DNA of 39,732 nt, from contig JAHDBM010000020.1 of NCBI GenBank assembly GCA_020630395.1, positions 1 through 39,732 of the forward strand, in the 5' to 3' direction. Both the position numbers and the translations under genes were made by a program. The notes under the pieces are model-generated. The model was not told the origin of the DNA. It saw nothing but the letters and a program-made list of their open reading frames with translations, and made no database searches. The stretch comes from Flavobacteriales bacterium (GTDB lineage: Bacteria; Bacteroidota; Bacteroidia; Flavobacteriales_D; CAJJDF01). Positions 16,816 to 24,700 of this stretch are shown here, piece by piece. Numbering within the stretch: position 1 is the first letter of the stretch; every line of letters starts with the position of its first letter.

Positions 16816-18522
16816 TTGAAAGAACAATCATCCATAAGATGGCTCATTAAGCGAACCGCTTGGATCGTTTCTGGTGAAAACCCATATTTAGTGCAAAAAG
16901 CAGATCGAAAATCTCAGCTTTGGCATTACTTTATTGGGGTATTCATGAGTATGGTGATATTAGTTAAAATTACTTCACTATTTATCTTTTTTCATAGTCT
17001 TATTGAGAGTATATGGATTTCCTTAACTATGTCTGTTTTAGTAAGCATTTCCATCTTTAATATTTTAAGGCTGCTTATTATTAGTTTTTCTGTACCAACA
17101 ATTCCTGTTCCTTTTGAATCAGGAATGCCTGTCTATTTTTCGAGATTAATTCGGTATTCAATTGTTATTCTATTAGCACTTTTTATTGCACAACCTATTG
17201 CTGTTTATTTGTTTAATGAGGATTTAGAACCTATTGTAACTAAACACAGGACAGAAGAACTTGAAAAATTAAACCAAGAGCTTAACACCATGTACTTGGA
17301 AGAAGTTGCTACCATTAATGAAATTATAGCATATTCGAATAAAGCAGATCAAGCGTTTTATAACAATCAATTAATAGAAAAAGAAGCTTCGCATGACAAA
17401 CAATTATTAGTTGTATCTAACCTAATTAGTAATTCTAATTATTTTATTTATCAAATTAAACAATTACATAAACAAGGATCAACTGAGTTTATATTGTTTC
17501 AGTTGTTTATTGTTTTATTATTTTACCTACCTGTTTTATTTAAGCGAAGAGCTCAAATTTTTGGAAATGTGCAGACATTAAAAAAAGAACATGATATGCG
17601 CCTTGTTTCAAGCGAATATGAAAGATTTAAAGCTCAATATAATGCTATATTATTAACTAAATATGGAGTTGAACCACATGAGCATGAGGTATTTCAAGAT
17701 CCTCCCTTTAATACAACCTTAACAGAAAAAGAGTATAAGGGACAAAAACTATTTATTCGAGAGTTTAGAACCAATAAAGATGCTCAATTGGGACTAGGAA
17801 TATCTAAACACTATATAACATCAACTTTTAAAGCTAAGTTTAAATCGAATATGATTTCGGATAAGCAAGAATTTAGCTTGAACAATATATACGACATTGA
17901 ACTTGTTTCCCCAACTGAACATTCTCTTGAAAATCATACAAAGACTCAACATAATCATAACCAATTTAATCCATTCTTTAAACTAGTTACTGCCTATTAT
18001 AAAACCTCAACAGGTATTGTATCTGAAAAAAAAGAAGATGCTTTATTTTTATTAGGACTGGAAGATGTAAAAATAGAGGATATAGATATAGAACACACTG
18101 TTGTTGATATAGATGAAATACATGGTACCCTTAAAGGCAAGTTAAGTGCTGAACTAACTTATAGAGATATAGATGAACGTTTACGTATTAATTACATTGA
18201 GGCCGATAAACAAAATCGACCTGATATTTTACCAAATAAACAATCTACTGCTTTTCCTAATTTCATTAAAGCTATGTATCTATTGCCTATTGGCTTATTT
18301 ACTATAGGTTTATTATACTATGGTTATACCCATTCTGGGCATTTGTTTTTTGTATCGTTTATTATATTACTTGGTTTAACATATGCTCGCTTTAAGCTCC
18401 ATAAAATCATTAAAAAGAAATGGATAAAAACTGTAATGACGATTGCCATAGTGTTGTTATTTATTAATGTAGTTGCACATAGTATTAAATTTTTAATTGA
18501 GATGGTAATGTCTTTGTTTTGA
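16816..18522 (+). CDS. divergent DUF4407-like membrane protein with extended C-terminal region
   Basis: The 568-residue product starts at a TTG. No ATG or GTG is available before residue 39, and the N-terminal segment (WLIKRTAWIVSGENPYLVQK) parallels the conserved start of DUF4407 proteins, so the TTG is needed. Helices lie at about 33-60, 62-90 and 108-132 (SIVILLALFIAQPIAVYLFN), then a charged coiled-coil loop (~135-215), a helix at ~220-242 (FILFQLFIVLLFYLPVLF), a hydrophilic region of about 240 residues, and three more helices at ~485-568. The first part follows the DUF4407 plan, but the family's Asp-Arg after helix 2 is replaced (FNILRLLI). The C-terminal half is additional and unassigned. 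I infer a partner of the preceding DUF4407 protein that has diverged after duplication. Confidence 0.8.
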   Translation: MKEQSSIRWLIKRTAWIVSGENPYLVQKADRKSQLWHYFIGVFMSMVILVKITSLFIFFHSLIESIWISLTMSVLVSISIFNILRLLIISFSVPTIPVPFESGMPVYFSRLIRYSIVILLALFIAQPIAVYLFNEDLEPIVTKHRTEELEKLNQELNTMYLEEVATINEIIAYSNKADQAFYNNQLIEKEASHDKQLLVVSNLISNSNYFIYQIKQLHKQGSTEFILFQLFIVLLFYLPVLFKRRAQIFGNVQTLKKEHDMRLVSSEYERFKAQYNAILLTKYGVEPHEHEVFQDPPFNTTLTEKEYKGQKLFIREFRTNKDAQLGLGISKHYITSTFKAKFKSNMISDKQEFSLNNIYDIELVSPTEHSLENHTKTQHNHNQFNPFFKLVTAYYKTSTGIVSEKKEDALFLLGLEDVKIEDIDIEHTVVDIDEIHGTLKGKLSAELTYRDIDERLRINYIEADKQNRPDILPNKQSTAFPNFIKAMYLLPIGLFTIGLLYYGYTHSGHLFFVSFIILLGLTYARFKLHKIIKKKWIKTVMTIAIVLLFINVVAHSIKFLIEMVMSLF

Positions 18523-18582
18523 ATTAAATGATACATGTTAGGCAATGTATAACTATCTTAGTACACTTAAGCTCTCTATTAC

Positions 18583-21408
18583 ATGAAAAAACTGTTATTC
18601 CTAATCACATTATTCGCTTTAGCCAATACACTTAAAGCAGGAACTATTGTTGTTCAAAATACAAATGATAATGGTGTTGGATCTTTGAGAGACGCTATTT
18701 CGAATGCAGTTAACGGAGATACTATTCGTTTTAACCCTAACCTAATTTTAAGCGGAAGTGATACCGTTAAGTTAACTAGCGAAATAGCTTTTAATAAATC
18801 TATAGTCTTCAAAGGTTTGTATAATTCTACCGATACTTTATCTATTAGTGGGGAAGATTCAGTAAGAATATTTAACCTAGGCGCTAATATAAATAAGAAT
18901 GTAGTGTTGGATAGCATGGTATTAATTAAAGGTAATTCCTCAAGTAATGGAGGAGCTATACACTTTCTTAATGGTGAACTAACCATCTTAAATTCTTCTA
19001 TTTCTAATTGCACTGCAAAAGGAGGAGGAGCTATATATGTTAATACACCTTGGAACGGCACCCCCACTGTTTCTATAACTATTCATAATTCATCCCTTAA
19101 CAACAATATTGCCAGTGATACTGCTTTTGGTGGCGGAGCAATATCTGCTTATTGTTCAGATTTTTTTCAAAATGTACCACTTTTAAATCTAGACATAAGT
19201 AATTCTGATTTATCGAATAATGTTTCTGCTGGATCTGGTGGTGCTATAAATTCTATTATGTTTCAAAACCAAGGAGACTCTTGTGATATAACTATAACGC
19301 TAACGAACTGCACTATAAAAAATAATTCGGCAAGTAAAGATGGAGGAGGGATCGCAACAGCATCTAGTATTATTAATTCTAATGGATTAAGGGGTAGAAA
19401 TATTAATGTAACATTATTAAATAGTTCAATTATAAATAATCAGGCATTAGAAGTTGGTGGCGGTATAACGAATAGCTGTGTTAACAACTCTAGTCCAGAT
19501 ACAGTTGTTGATTTTCACCTTAATGTTACAAACTCTCAGATTACAGGAAACACAGGATTTAATGGTGGAGGTATCGCTAATTATGGTTCTGGAACGAATA
19601 CCCTTAACCATGTTTCGTTAACAAATTCAACAGTAACAAATAACACTGCAAATAATGATGGTGGAGGAATATTTTATTACACTGAAAGAAATCGTTATTT
19701 GAATTTAGACATACACAATTCAGAAATTTCCTACAACAATAGTAATAATGGAGGTGGTATATTCGCTTACCTAAGTGATAACAACAACTCTGCAGACACC
19801 AACTATATTATAGCTACTATTTCTAATAGTAACGTTTCAAATAATAATGCTATTGCCGGAAACGGAGGGGGTATATCTTTATTTGGTATTGCTACACATC
19901 CTACTCAATTTTTGTTTTATAGTTTAGATGTATTTAACTCAACCATAAATAAAAATTCTTCAATTGGAAGTGGTGCCGGAATTAGTGCAACTCTAGGTCC
20001 ATCAAATAACCTACAGGGAGTTCAAAATATAACGATTGATAAATCAACAATAAGCGAAAATAATTCAGGTACTTTTGCGCTTGGATTAGAATTTAATGCG
20101 CCTTTTCAATATACTGCCAATACCATTATTTCGAACAGTACAATTTATAACAATGGGTTTTTAAAAACTGATGATAATAATATGTCACTTTCTAATACAA
20201 TTATAGCTAATAGTATACCAGGAGAAACAGCTCTAGCATCACAAACAGTTAATTCTTTAGGTTATAATATTTTTAGTGATTCTAGCGTAAACGGAAGTAT
20301 TGCATCCGATTTTTTAAATGTAACCCCTCTTCAATTAAAGCTAGATACCTTAACAAACAATGGAGGAGTTAATTTAACACATGCCCCTTTATGTGGCAGT
20401 ATTGCAATAGACGCAGGAAATCCTTCTGATATTAGTGATGCCCAAAACGGACCAATAAACGGAATAAGAAGAGATATTGGTGCCGCAGATTATGTAGATA
20501 TGATAGATACTAGTTTAACTGTTTTAGGTTGTGATAGTATAAGTTTTATGGGGACGACCTACTACAATGACACAATTATTTATACAGTTTACACATCTAC
20601 TTTTGGATGTGATAGTGCCGTTTATACGCCTATTGAGATTAACGCTCCTTTTACAATTGGAGAAACTATTGTAGCTTGTGATAGTTTTGAGGTAAGAGGT
20701 AACTGGTATTATACAACTCAAGTTATAGTGGATACATTTGCCTCACAAGTAACCGGATGCGATAGTATTTTAAGCACAACCCTACTTATCAATTTATCTG
20801 ACACCATTATTCATCCTATTATTTCTGGATGTGATTCTATATTTTATAATTGGGATGCTTATTTTGTTGATACATTAATGGAAACCATTACACCTGGAGG
20901 AGCTTCTAATGGTTGTGCCTTGTATGAGTTCCAGCAAATTTATGTTGATACTGTTAATAATGGAACCTCTTTAAATAATTTAATCATTACATCAAACCAA
21001 AATGGAGCTACCTACCAATGGATAGATTGTACCAATGGAGATACCGCTATTACAGGAGAAACAAACCAAAGCTTTACCGCAACTTCTAACGGAGATTATG
21101 CTGTAATTGTTACTAATGGTTACTGTATTGATACCTCTTCATGTGTTACCATTGCAACTGTTGGTCTAAATAGTTTGTCTCAAACTAAGTTTAGTATTTA
21201 TCCTAATCCAACAAATGATTTTTTTACTATTGATTTTGGAACGAAAAGTAACACATCTTATAACATTAGTATTATTGATGCTATTGGTAAAACTGTTAAA
21301 CAGGTTTCAACTAATAACCAAATCCAAACAATTGATTTAAGTAGTTACCAAAATGGGGTTTACTTTGTAAGAGTTAAGGAGGCTTTTATAAGAATTATTA
21401 AGCAGTAG
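18583..21408 (+). CDS. T9SS-exported right-handed beta-helix surface protein
   Basis: The 941-residue product has a signal peptide (MKKLLFLITLFALANTLKAG). The mature part begins with the hallmark TIVVQNTNDNGVGSLRDAIS of bacterial beta-helix surface proteins. Residues ~120-540 carry many short repeats around GGAI/GGGI and NN.A, as in polymorphic outer-membrane-protein and pectate-lyase-like helices. Residues ~609-632 hold the IDAGNP ... RRDIGAADY closing motif typical of 'choice-of-anchor' proteins. Residues ~645-790 contain repeats with a GCDSI/ACDSF core, then an Ig-like piece (~795-862). Residues ~868-941 are a type A sorting domain (FSIYPNPTNDFFTI, IIDAIGKTVK, YQNGVYFVRV). I see no catalytic residues of a polysaccharide lyase, so an adhesin or surface-layer role is more likely than enzyme. 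Its stop is only 4 bases from that of the convergent gene, leaving no room for a terminator between them. Confidence 0.9.
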   Translation: MKKLLFLITLFALANTLKAGTIVVQNTNDNGVGSLRDAISNAVNGDTIRFNPNLILSGSDTVKLTSEIAFNKSIVFKGLYNSTDTLSISGEDSVRIFNLGANINKNVVLDSMVLIKGNSSSNGGAIHFLNGELTILNSSISNCTAKGGGAIYVNTPWNGTPTVSITIHNSSLNNNIASDTAFGGGAISAYCSDFFQNVPLLNLDISNSDLSNNVSAGSGGAINSIMFQNQGDSCDITITLTNCTIKNNSASKDGGGIATASSIINSNGLRGRNINVTLLNSSIINNQALEVGGGITNSCVNNSSPDTVVDFHLNVTNSQITGNTGFNGGGIANYGSGTNTLNHVSLTNSTVTNNTANNDGGGIFYYTERNRYLNLDIHNSEISYNNSNNGGGIFAYLSDNNNSADTNYIIATISNSNVSNNNAIAGNGGGISLFGIATHPTQFLFYSLDVFNSTINKNSSIGSGAGISATLGPSNNLQGVQNITIDKSTISENNSGTFALGLEFNAPFQYTANTIISNSTIYNNGFLKTDDNNMSLSNTIIANSIPGETALASQTVNSLGYNIFSDSSVNGSIASDFLNVTPLQLKLDTLTNNGGVNLTHAPLCGSIAIDAGNPSDISDAQNGPINGIRRDIGAADYVDMIDTSLTVLGCDSISFMGTTYYNDTIIYTVYTSTFGCDSAVYTPIEINAPFTIGETIVACDSFEVRGNWYYTTQVIVDTFASQVTGCDSILSTTLLINLSDTIIHPIISGCDSIFYNWDAYFVDTLMETITPGGASNGCALYEFQQIYVDTVNNGTSLNNLIITSNQNGATYQWIDCTNGDTAITGETNQSFTATSNGDYAVIVTNGYCIDTSSCVTIATVGLNSLSQTKFSIYPNPTNDFFTIDFGTKSNTSYNISIIDAIGKTVKQVSTNNQIQTIDLSSYQNGVYFVRVKEAFIRIIKQ

Positions 21409-21412
21409 GTGG

Positions 21413-22549
21413 TTAAAATGCTTCTCCTATAAACAAATAAATGCCGTAACCATCTGGGTTTAAACCAACATCTAACCGTGTGTAAACATCTCTTTGAGGA
21501 AATAATAATACACGTAAGCCTCCTCCTGCTGTCCATAGTATTTTGTCAAAATTTAAATTAGGGGAAACAGACCCTATACCTGCAAATAAAGCTCCCCCAA
21601 GTCTTTTGCTAAATTTAAATGGTAACCACCTATGCTCTGCTTGTAACGCTAGCATGTTTTTATCTCGATATCTACCTAAATAATATCCTCTCATCATCAT
21701 TTCTCCGCCAATCATGCTGAGTTGATTGAAAGGCACATCTCCTTGTGAAAATTGACCTATAAACTGTCCTGCCAACACATTTCTTTCGGTTAAATCAAAA
21801 AATATACGGTTATCTAAAAATAAGGTACCTAATTTGTTAGTCGAACCCCATGCTTGGTCATAAAACAAATATCCAACTTCAGATAATAATCCATGCCTTA
21901 CGTTTAACACATTGTGTCTATTATCATATACAAGACCAGCACCTAAGCCTAAATTACCATAACCATTTTGCCCTAATATATTATTTTGGGGTATTATTCC
22001 ATGAAACCAATCAAAACTTACCTTACTTAACCGTTCGTAATTTAATTCTAATCCGAAATACCAGTTATTATAAACCTTTCTCAAAAGCCTCTCTCTAATT
22101 GAAATAATATTAGCGTTTGCAATAGCAAGTTCTTCCCCCGAAATATTTTGTCCTATTCCATAATAAGCCAAAGGATAACTCTGGAACTTTAACTTTCCTA
22201 ACCCAAACCACTTGTCTTTATTAGTATAAATTGCATGATCGAAATGCACGCCATATTGACCTGCTAACGTGATGAAAGAAAAGTTGCTAATTTCGCTTAA
22301 ACGATTTGTCTTATCTTTCTTAGCGTGATAAATATAAAGCGCAGATGCCCCTATTTCCCAACTAGTTTCTGGTGCATAAGCCAAAGTAGGATAAGCAATA
22401 AACTTTGATGTTTTAGTAGTATCTGTGTCGTTAAACATCTTATTGAATAGCTTAACAACTTTAGATTGAGCTTGGAATGAGTTAATAAAACAACAAAGTA
22501 ATACAATCAATATTCCTTGTTTAATAAAATTAAAACGATTTCTTATCAT
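21413..22549 (-). CDS. Omp85/BamA-family outer membrane barrel protein
   Basis: With the ATG at 22549 the protein has 378 residues. An in-frame ATG at 22582 would run into the preceding gene and precede the signal peptide (MIRNRFNFIKQGILIVLLCC ... FQAQ), so I reject it. The body is a continuous series of amphipathic strands characteristic of the bacterial surface antigen (D15/Omp85) barrel: YPTLAYAPETSWEIGASAL near the start, GLGAGLVYDNRHNVLNVRHG, FNQLSMIGGEMMMRGYYLGR (the family's RGY-type motif), MLALQAEHRWLPF and a final strand GYGIYLFIGEAF ending in Phe. It has no POTRA domains, so it is a short, barrel-only member rather than BamA itself. It starts 14 bases after the comM stop and is probably co-transcribed. 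Its substrate is unknown. Confidence 0.88.
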   Translation of the reverse strand: MIRNRFNFIKQGILIVLLCCFINSFQAQSKVVKLFNKMFNDTDTTKTSKFIAYPTLAYAPETSWEIGASALYIYHAKKDKTNRLSEISNFSFITLAGQYGVHFDHAIYTNKDKWFGLGKLKFQSYPLAYYGIGQNISGEELAIANANIISIRERLLRKVYNNWYFGLELNYERLSKVSFDWFHGIIPQNNILGQNGYGNLGLGAGLVYDNRHNVLNVRHGLLSEVGYLFYDQAWGSTNKLGTLFLDNRIFFDLTERNVLAGQFIGQFSQGDVPFNQLSMIGGEMMMRGYYLGRYRDKNMLALQAEHRWLPFKFSKRLGGALFAGIGSVSPNLNFDKILWTAGGGLRVLLFPQRDVYTRLDVGLNPDGYGIYLFIGEAF

Positions 22550-22562
22550 TAAAGTATTGCTA

Positions 22563-24101
22563 TTATCCCGCCCAATTCTCACGATCTAAACTTCTAAATT
22601 GAATAGCTTCGGCTAGGTGTTGTGTTTCTATATTTTTAGCGCCATCTAAATCGGCAATCGTTCGGCTTACTTTAAGTATGCGATCATAAGCTCTTGCTGA
22701 TAATCCTAAACGTTCCATTGCTCTTTTAAGCAAAGCAGTTCCTTCAAATGATATATCGCATACTTGCTTTAATTGTTTGGTATCCATTTGAGCGTTAGCA
22801 AATACATCCTTGGTTTCTTTAAACCGTTCGTTCTGTATTTTACGAGCTTCTACTACGCGATCTCTTATTGTTACACTATCCTCTGTGTTTTCTTTGCTCG
22901 ATAATTCATCAAAATTAACAGGGGTTACCTCAACATGTAAGTCTATACGATCCAATAATGGTCCCGATATCTTGTTTAAATATTTTTGAACCACTCCTGG
23001 AGAACATAAACAGTCTTTCTCTGGATGATTATAATACCCACATGGACATGGATTCATTGCCGCAATGAGCATAAAACTTGCAGGATACTCTACTGTAAAA
23101 CGTGCACGAGAAATCGTTACTCTTCTATCTTCTAAAGGCTGTCTCATTACCTCTAAAACTGTACGTTTATATTCGGGTAGTTCATCTAAGAACAATACAC
23201 CATTATGTGCAAGAGATATTTCTCCAGGCTGTGGATTCATACCTCCACCAACTAAAGCAACATCACTAATGGTATGGTGGGGTTTTCGAAAAGGTCTCTG
23301 TGTCATTAACGATTCATTACTTGCTAATCCACCTGATATAGAATGAATTTTAGTGGTTTCAAGTGCTTCATCTAGGTTAAGAGGTGGTAAAATAGTAGGT
23401 AGTCGTTTTGCTAACATGCTTTTCCCAGCTCCAGGAGGTCCAATTAAAATAACGTTATGTCCACCAGCTGCAGCAATCTCAAAAGCTCGTTTGATATTTT
23501 GCTGACCTTTAACATCTTTAAAATCTATACTACTATTGTGTAAACTATTGTAAAACTCTTGTTCAGTATCTATTATAGTTCTTTCTAATTGTTTTTCGCC
23601 ATTAAAAAAGTCTATTACTTCTTTTATTGTTTCTACACCATAAACCTCTAATCCATCTACAATTCCAGCTTCTCTAGAATTTGGTTTTGGAACAATAATT
23701 CCTTTTAATCCATGTTTTTTGGCTTCCATTGCTATTGAAAGTACTCCTTTTATTGGTTGCAAGCTACCATCTAAAGAAAGCTCCCCCATTATTAAATAAT
23801 CACTTACTCGTTCTGCAGATATCTGTCCAGAAGCTGATAAAATTCCAACAGCTATAGGAAGATCATAAGCCGATCCTTCTTTACGAATATCGGCTGGAGC
23901 CATATTAATGGTAATTTCCTTAATTGGAATTTTATACCCATTATTCTTTAGTGCCGCTTGAATCCTTTGCTGACTCTCTTTAACAGCACTATCGGGTAAA
24001 CCAACTAGAAAAAAATTAACTCCAACATTTATGTTTACCTCTATGGTAATAATAGTGGCTTCTATACCAAAAACAGCACAACCATAAGTCTTAACTAGCA
24101 T
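22563..24101 (-). CDS. comM: YifB/ComM family Mg-chelatase-like AAA+ ATPase
   Basis: The 512-residue protein has full family length. Residues ~1-165 are the Lon-like/ChlI N-terminal domain (MLVKTYGCAVFGIEATIITI, FLVGLPDSAVKES, DLPIAVGILSASG). The AAA+ core has Walker A GPPGAGKS at 221-228, Walker B GVLFLDELPEY near 298, and the cysteine cluster MNPCPCGYYNHPEKDCLCSP near 350. The C-terminal Mg-chelatase domain (~405-505) includes LSARAYDRILKVSRTIADLD. Members form hexameric helicases that promote branch migration during natural transformation and recombination in proteobacteria (ComM); that role has not been shown for this organism. It is the first gene of a two-gene minus-strand run with the Omp85-like barrel gene, a pairing without an obvious functional link. 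Confidence 0.96.
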   Translation of the reverse strand: MLVKTYGCAVFGIEATIITIEVNINVGVNFFLVGLPDSAVKESQQRIQAALKNNGYKIPIKEITINMAPADIRKEGSAYDLPIAVGILSASGQISAERVSDYLIMGELSLDGSLQPIKGVLSIAMEAKKHGLKGIIVPKPNSREAGIVDGLEVYGVETIKEVIDFFNGEKQLERTIIDTEQEFYNSLHNSSIDFKDVKGQQNIKRAFEIAAAGGHNVILIGPPGAGKSMLAKRLPTILPPLNLDEALETTKIHSISGGLASNESLMTQRPFRKPHHTISDVALVGGGMNPQPGEISLAHNGVLFLDELPEYKRTVLEVMRQPLEDRRVTISRARFTVEYPASFMLIAAMNPCPCGYYNHPEKDCLCSPGVVQKYLNKISGPLLDRIDLHVEVTPVNFDELSSKENTEDSVTIRDRVVEARKIQNERFKETKDVFANAQMDTKQLKQVCDISFEGTALLKRAMERLGLSARAYDRILKVSRTIADLDGAKNIETQHLAEAIQFRSLDRENWAG

Positions 24102-24127
24102 TATAACAGGTTTAAAAGATTTTAGAT

Positions 24128-24135
24128 CAATATTA
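24128..24135 (-). promoter_or_regulatory. putative -7 box for comM
   Basis: The minus strand reads TAATATTG, five of six matches to TAnnTTTG, about 26 bases before the ATG at 24101. The -33 region has no TTG at 19 bases. Confidence 0.3.
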
Positions 24136-24215
24136 CTTTAACAGCTTTTTAACTTTAAATAAGGCAATATTTTGTTTAAATTAGCATTTAATTGGTAAAA
24201 TCTAATCACCATTAT

Positions 24216-24641
24216 ATGAAAAAAATATACTTAATCACTTTTCTTTTATTGCCCTCATTTTTAAGTTTTTCTCAAGACGTAGATTGCTACAACTATTATT
24301 ATAAAGTTTTTGAAGCTAGAGGCGCATACAATGTACAAGATGGAACACACGAAGAAGTAATCATATCGATAAGGACTGGAAACTCAGCAGAATGTTATAA
24401 TGCCAAAGTTGAAGTTAAAGACAATACGGTTACAAAAATATTTTTAGAATTTGAAGATGGTACTTACGAACCTTACACTCCAAAATTTAAAAATGATTAT
24501 CCAACCACCATAAAAAATGGTGTTTCTAGGTCCCAAATAACTATGGAAGATGAAATTGTAAATGTCTTTTTTATAAAGAAAATTAAACCAAAGAAAAAGA
24601 AATACAAAAAAGCTAAATTGATAAAAATAGAAGACCTTTAA
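24216..24641 (+). CDS. small exported protein of unknown function
   Basis: I do not recognise this 141-residue protein. The ATG at 24216 gives a clean signal peptide (KKIYLITFLLLPSFLSFS, cleaved near SQ); an in-frame TTG at 24192 would add eight polar residues before it and is rejected. The mature part (~120 residues) has two cysteines (DVDCYNYYYKVF and SAECYNAKVEV), which may pair, several predicted strands (EEVIISIRTGN, TVTKIFLEFEDGTYEPYTP) and a very basic tail (IKPKKKKYKKAKLIKIEDL). It has no sorting domain or lipobox, so it is probably periplasmic or secreted. It stands alone: comM is divergent upstream and its own terminator lies at its stop codon. Confidence 0.78.
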   Translation: MKKIYLITFLLLPSFLSFSQDVDCYNYYYKVFEARGAYNVQDGTHEEVIISIRTGNSAECYNAKVEVKDNTVTKIFLEFEDGTYEPYTPKFKNDYPTTIKNGVSRSQITMEDEIVNVFFIKKIKPKKKKYKKAKLIKIEDL

Positions 24642-24657
24642 AAAGGTCTTTTTTTTT
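24631..24657 (+). terminator. intrinsic terminator overlapping the stop codon
   Basis: AAGACCTTT and AAAGGTCTT form a hairpin whose left arm contains the last codons and whose loop region includes the TAA stop (24639-24641); a run of nine T follows (24649-24657). It separates the small exported protein gene from pepP. Confidence 0.88.
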
Positions 24658-24670
24658 GCCTTTACTTTAG

Positions 24671-24678
24671 TAACTTTA
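24671..24678 (+). promoter_or_regulatory. putative -7 box for the pepP operon
   Basis: TAACTTTA matches five of six positions of TAnnTTTG and lies 22 bases before the pepP ATG, directly after the preceding terminator. The -33 region is a T-run, so the assignment is weak. Confidence 0.35.
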
Positions 24679-24700
24679 ACGAAACCTCAATTTAAACCCA

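Noticed and set aside
18654-19067. 137-codon minus-strand open frame
   Set aside because: It is antisense to the signal and first repeats of the beta-helix protein and shows no independent coding evidence.
18583-21408. Polysaccharide lyase function for the beta-helix protein
   Set aside because: The fold is suggested by the repeats, but I see no catalytic motif; the architecture (beta-helix, 'choice-of-anchor' motif, sorting domain) fits a surface adhesin.
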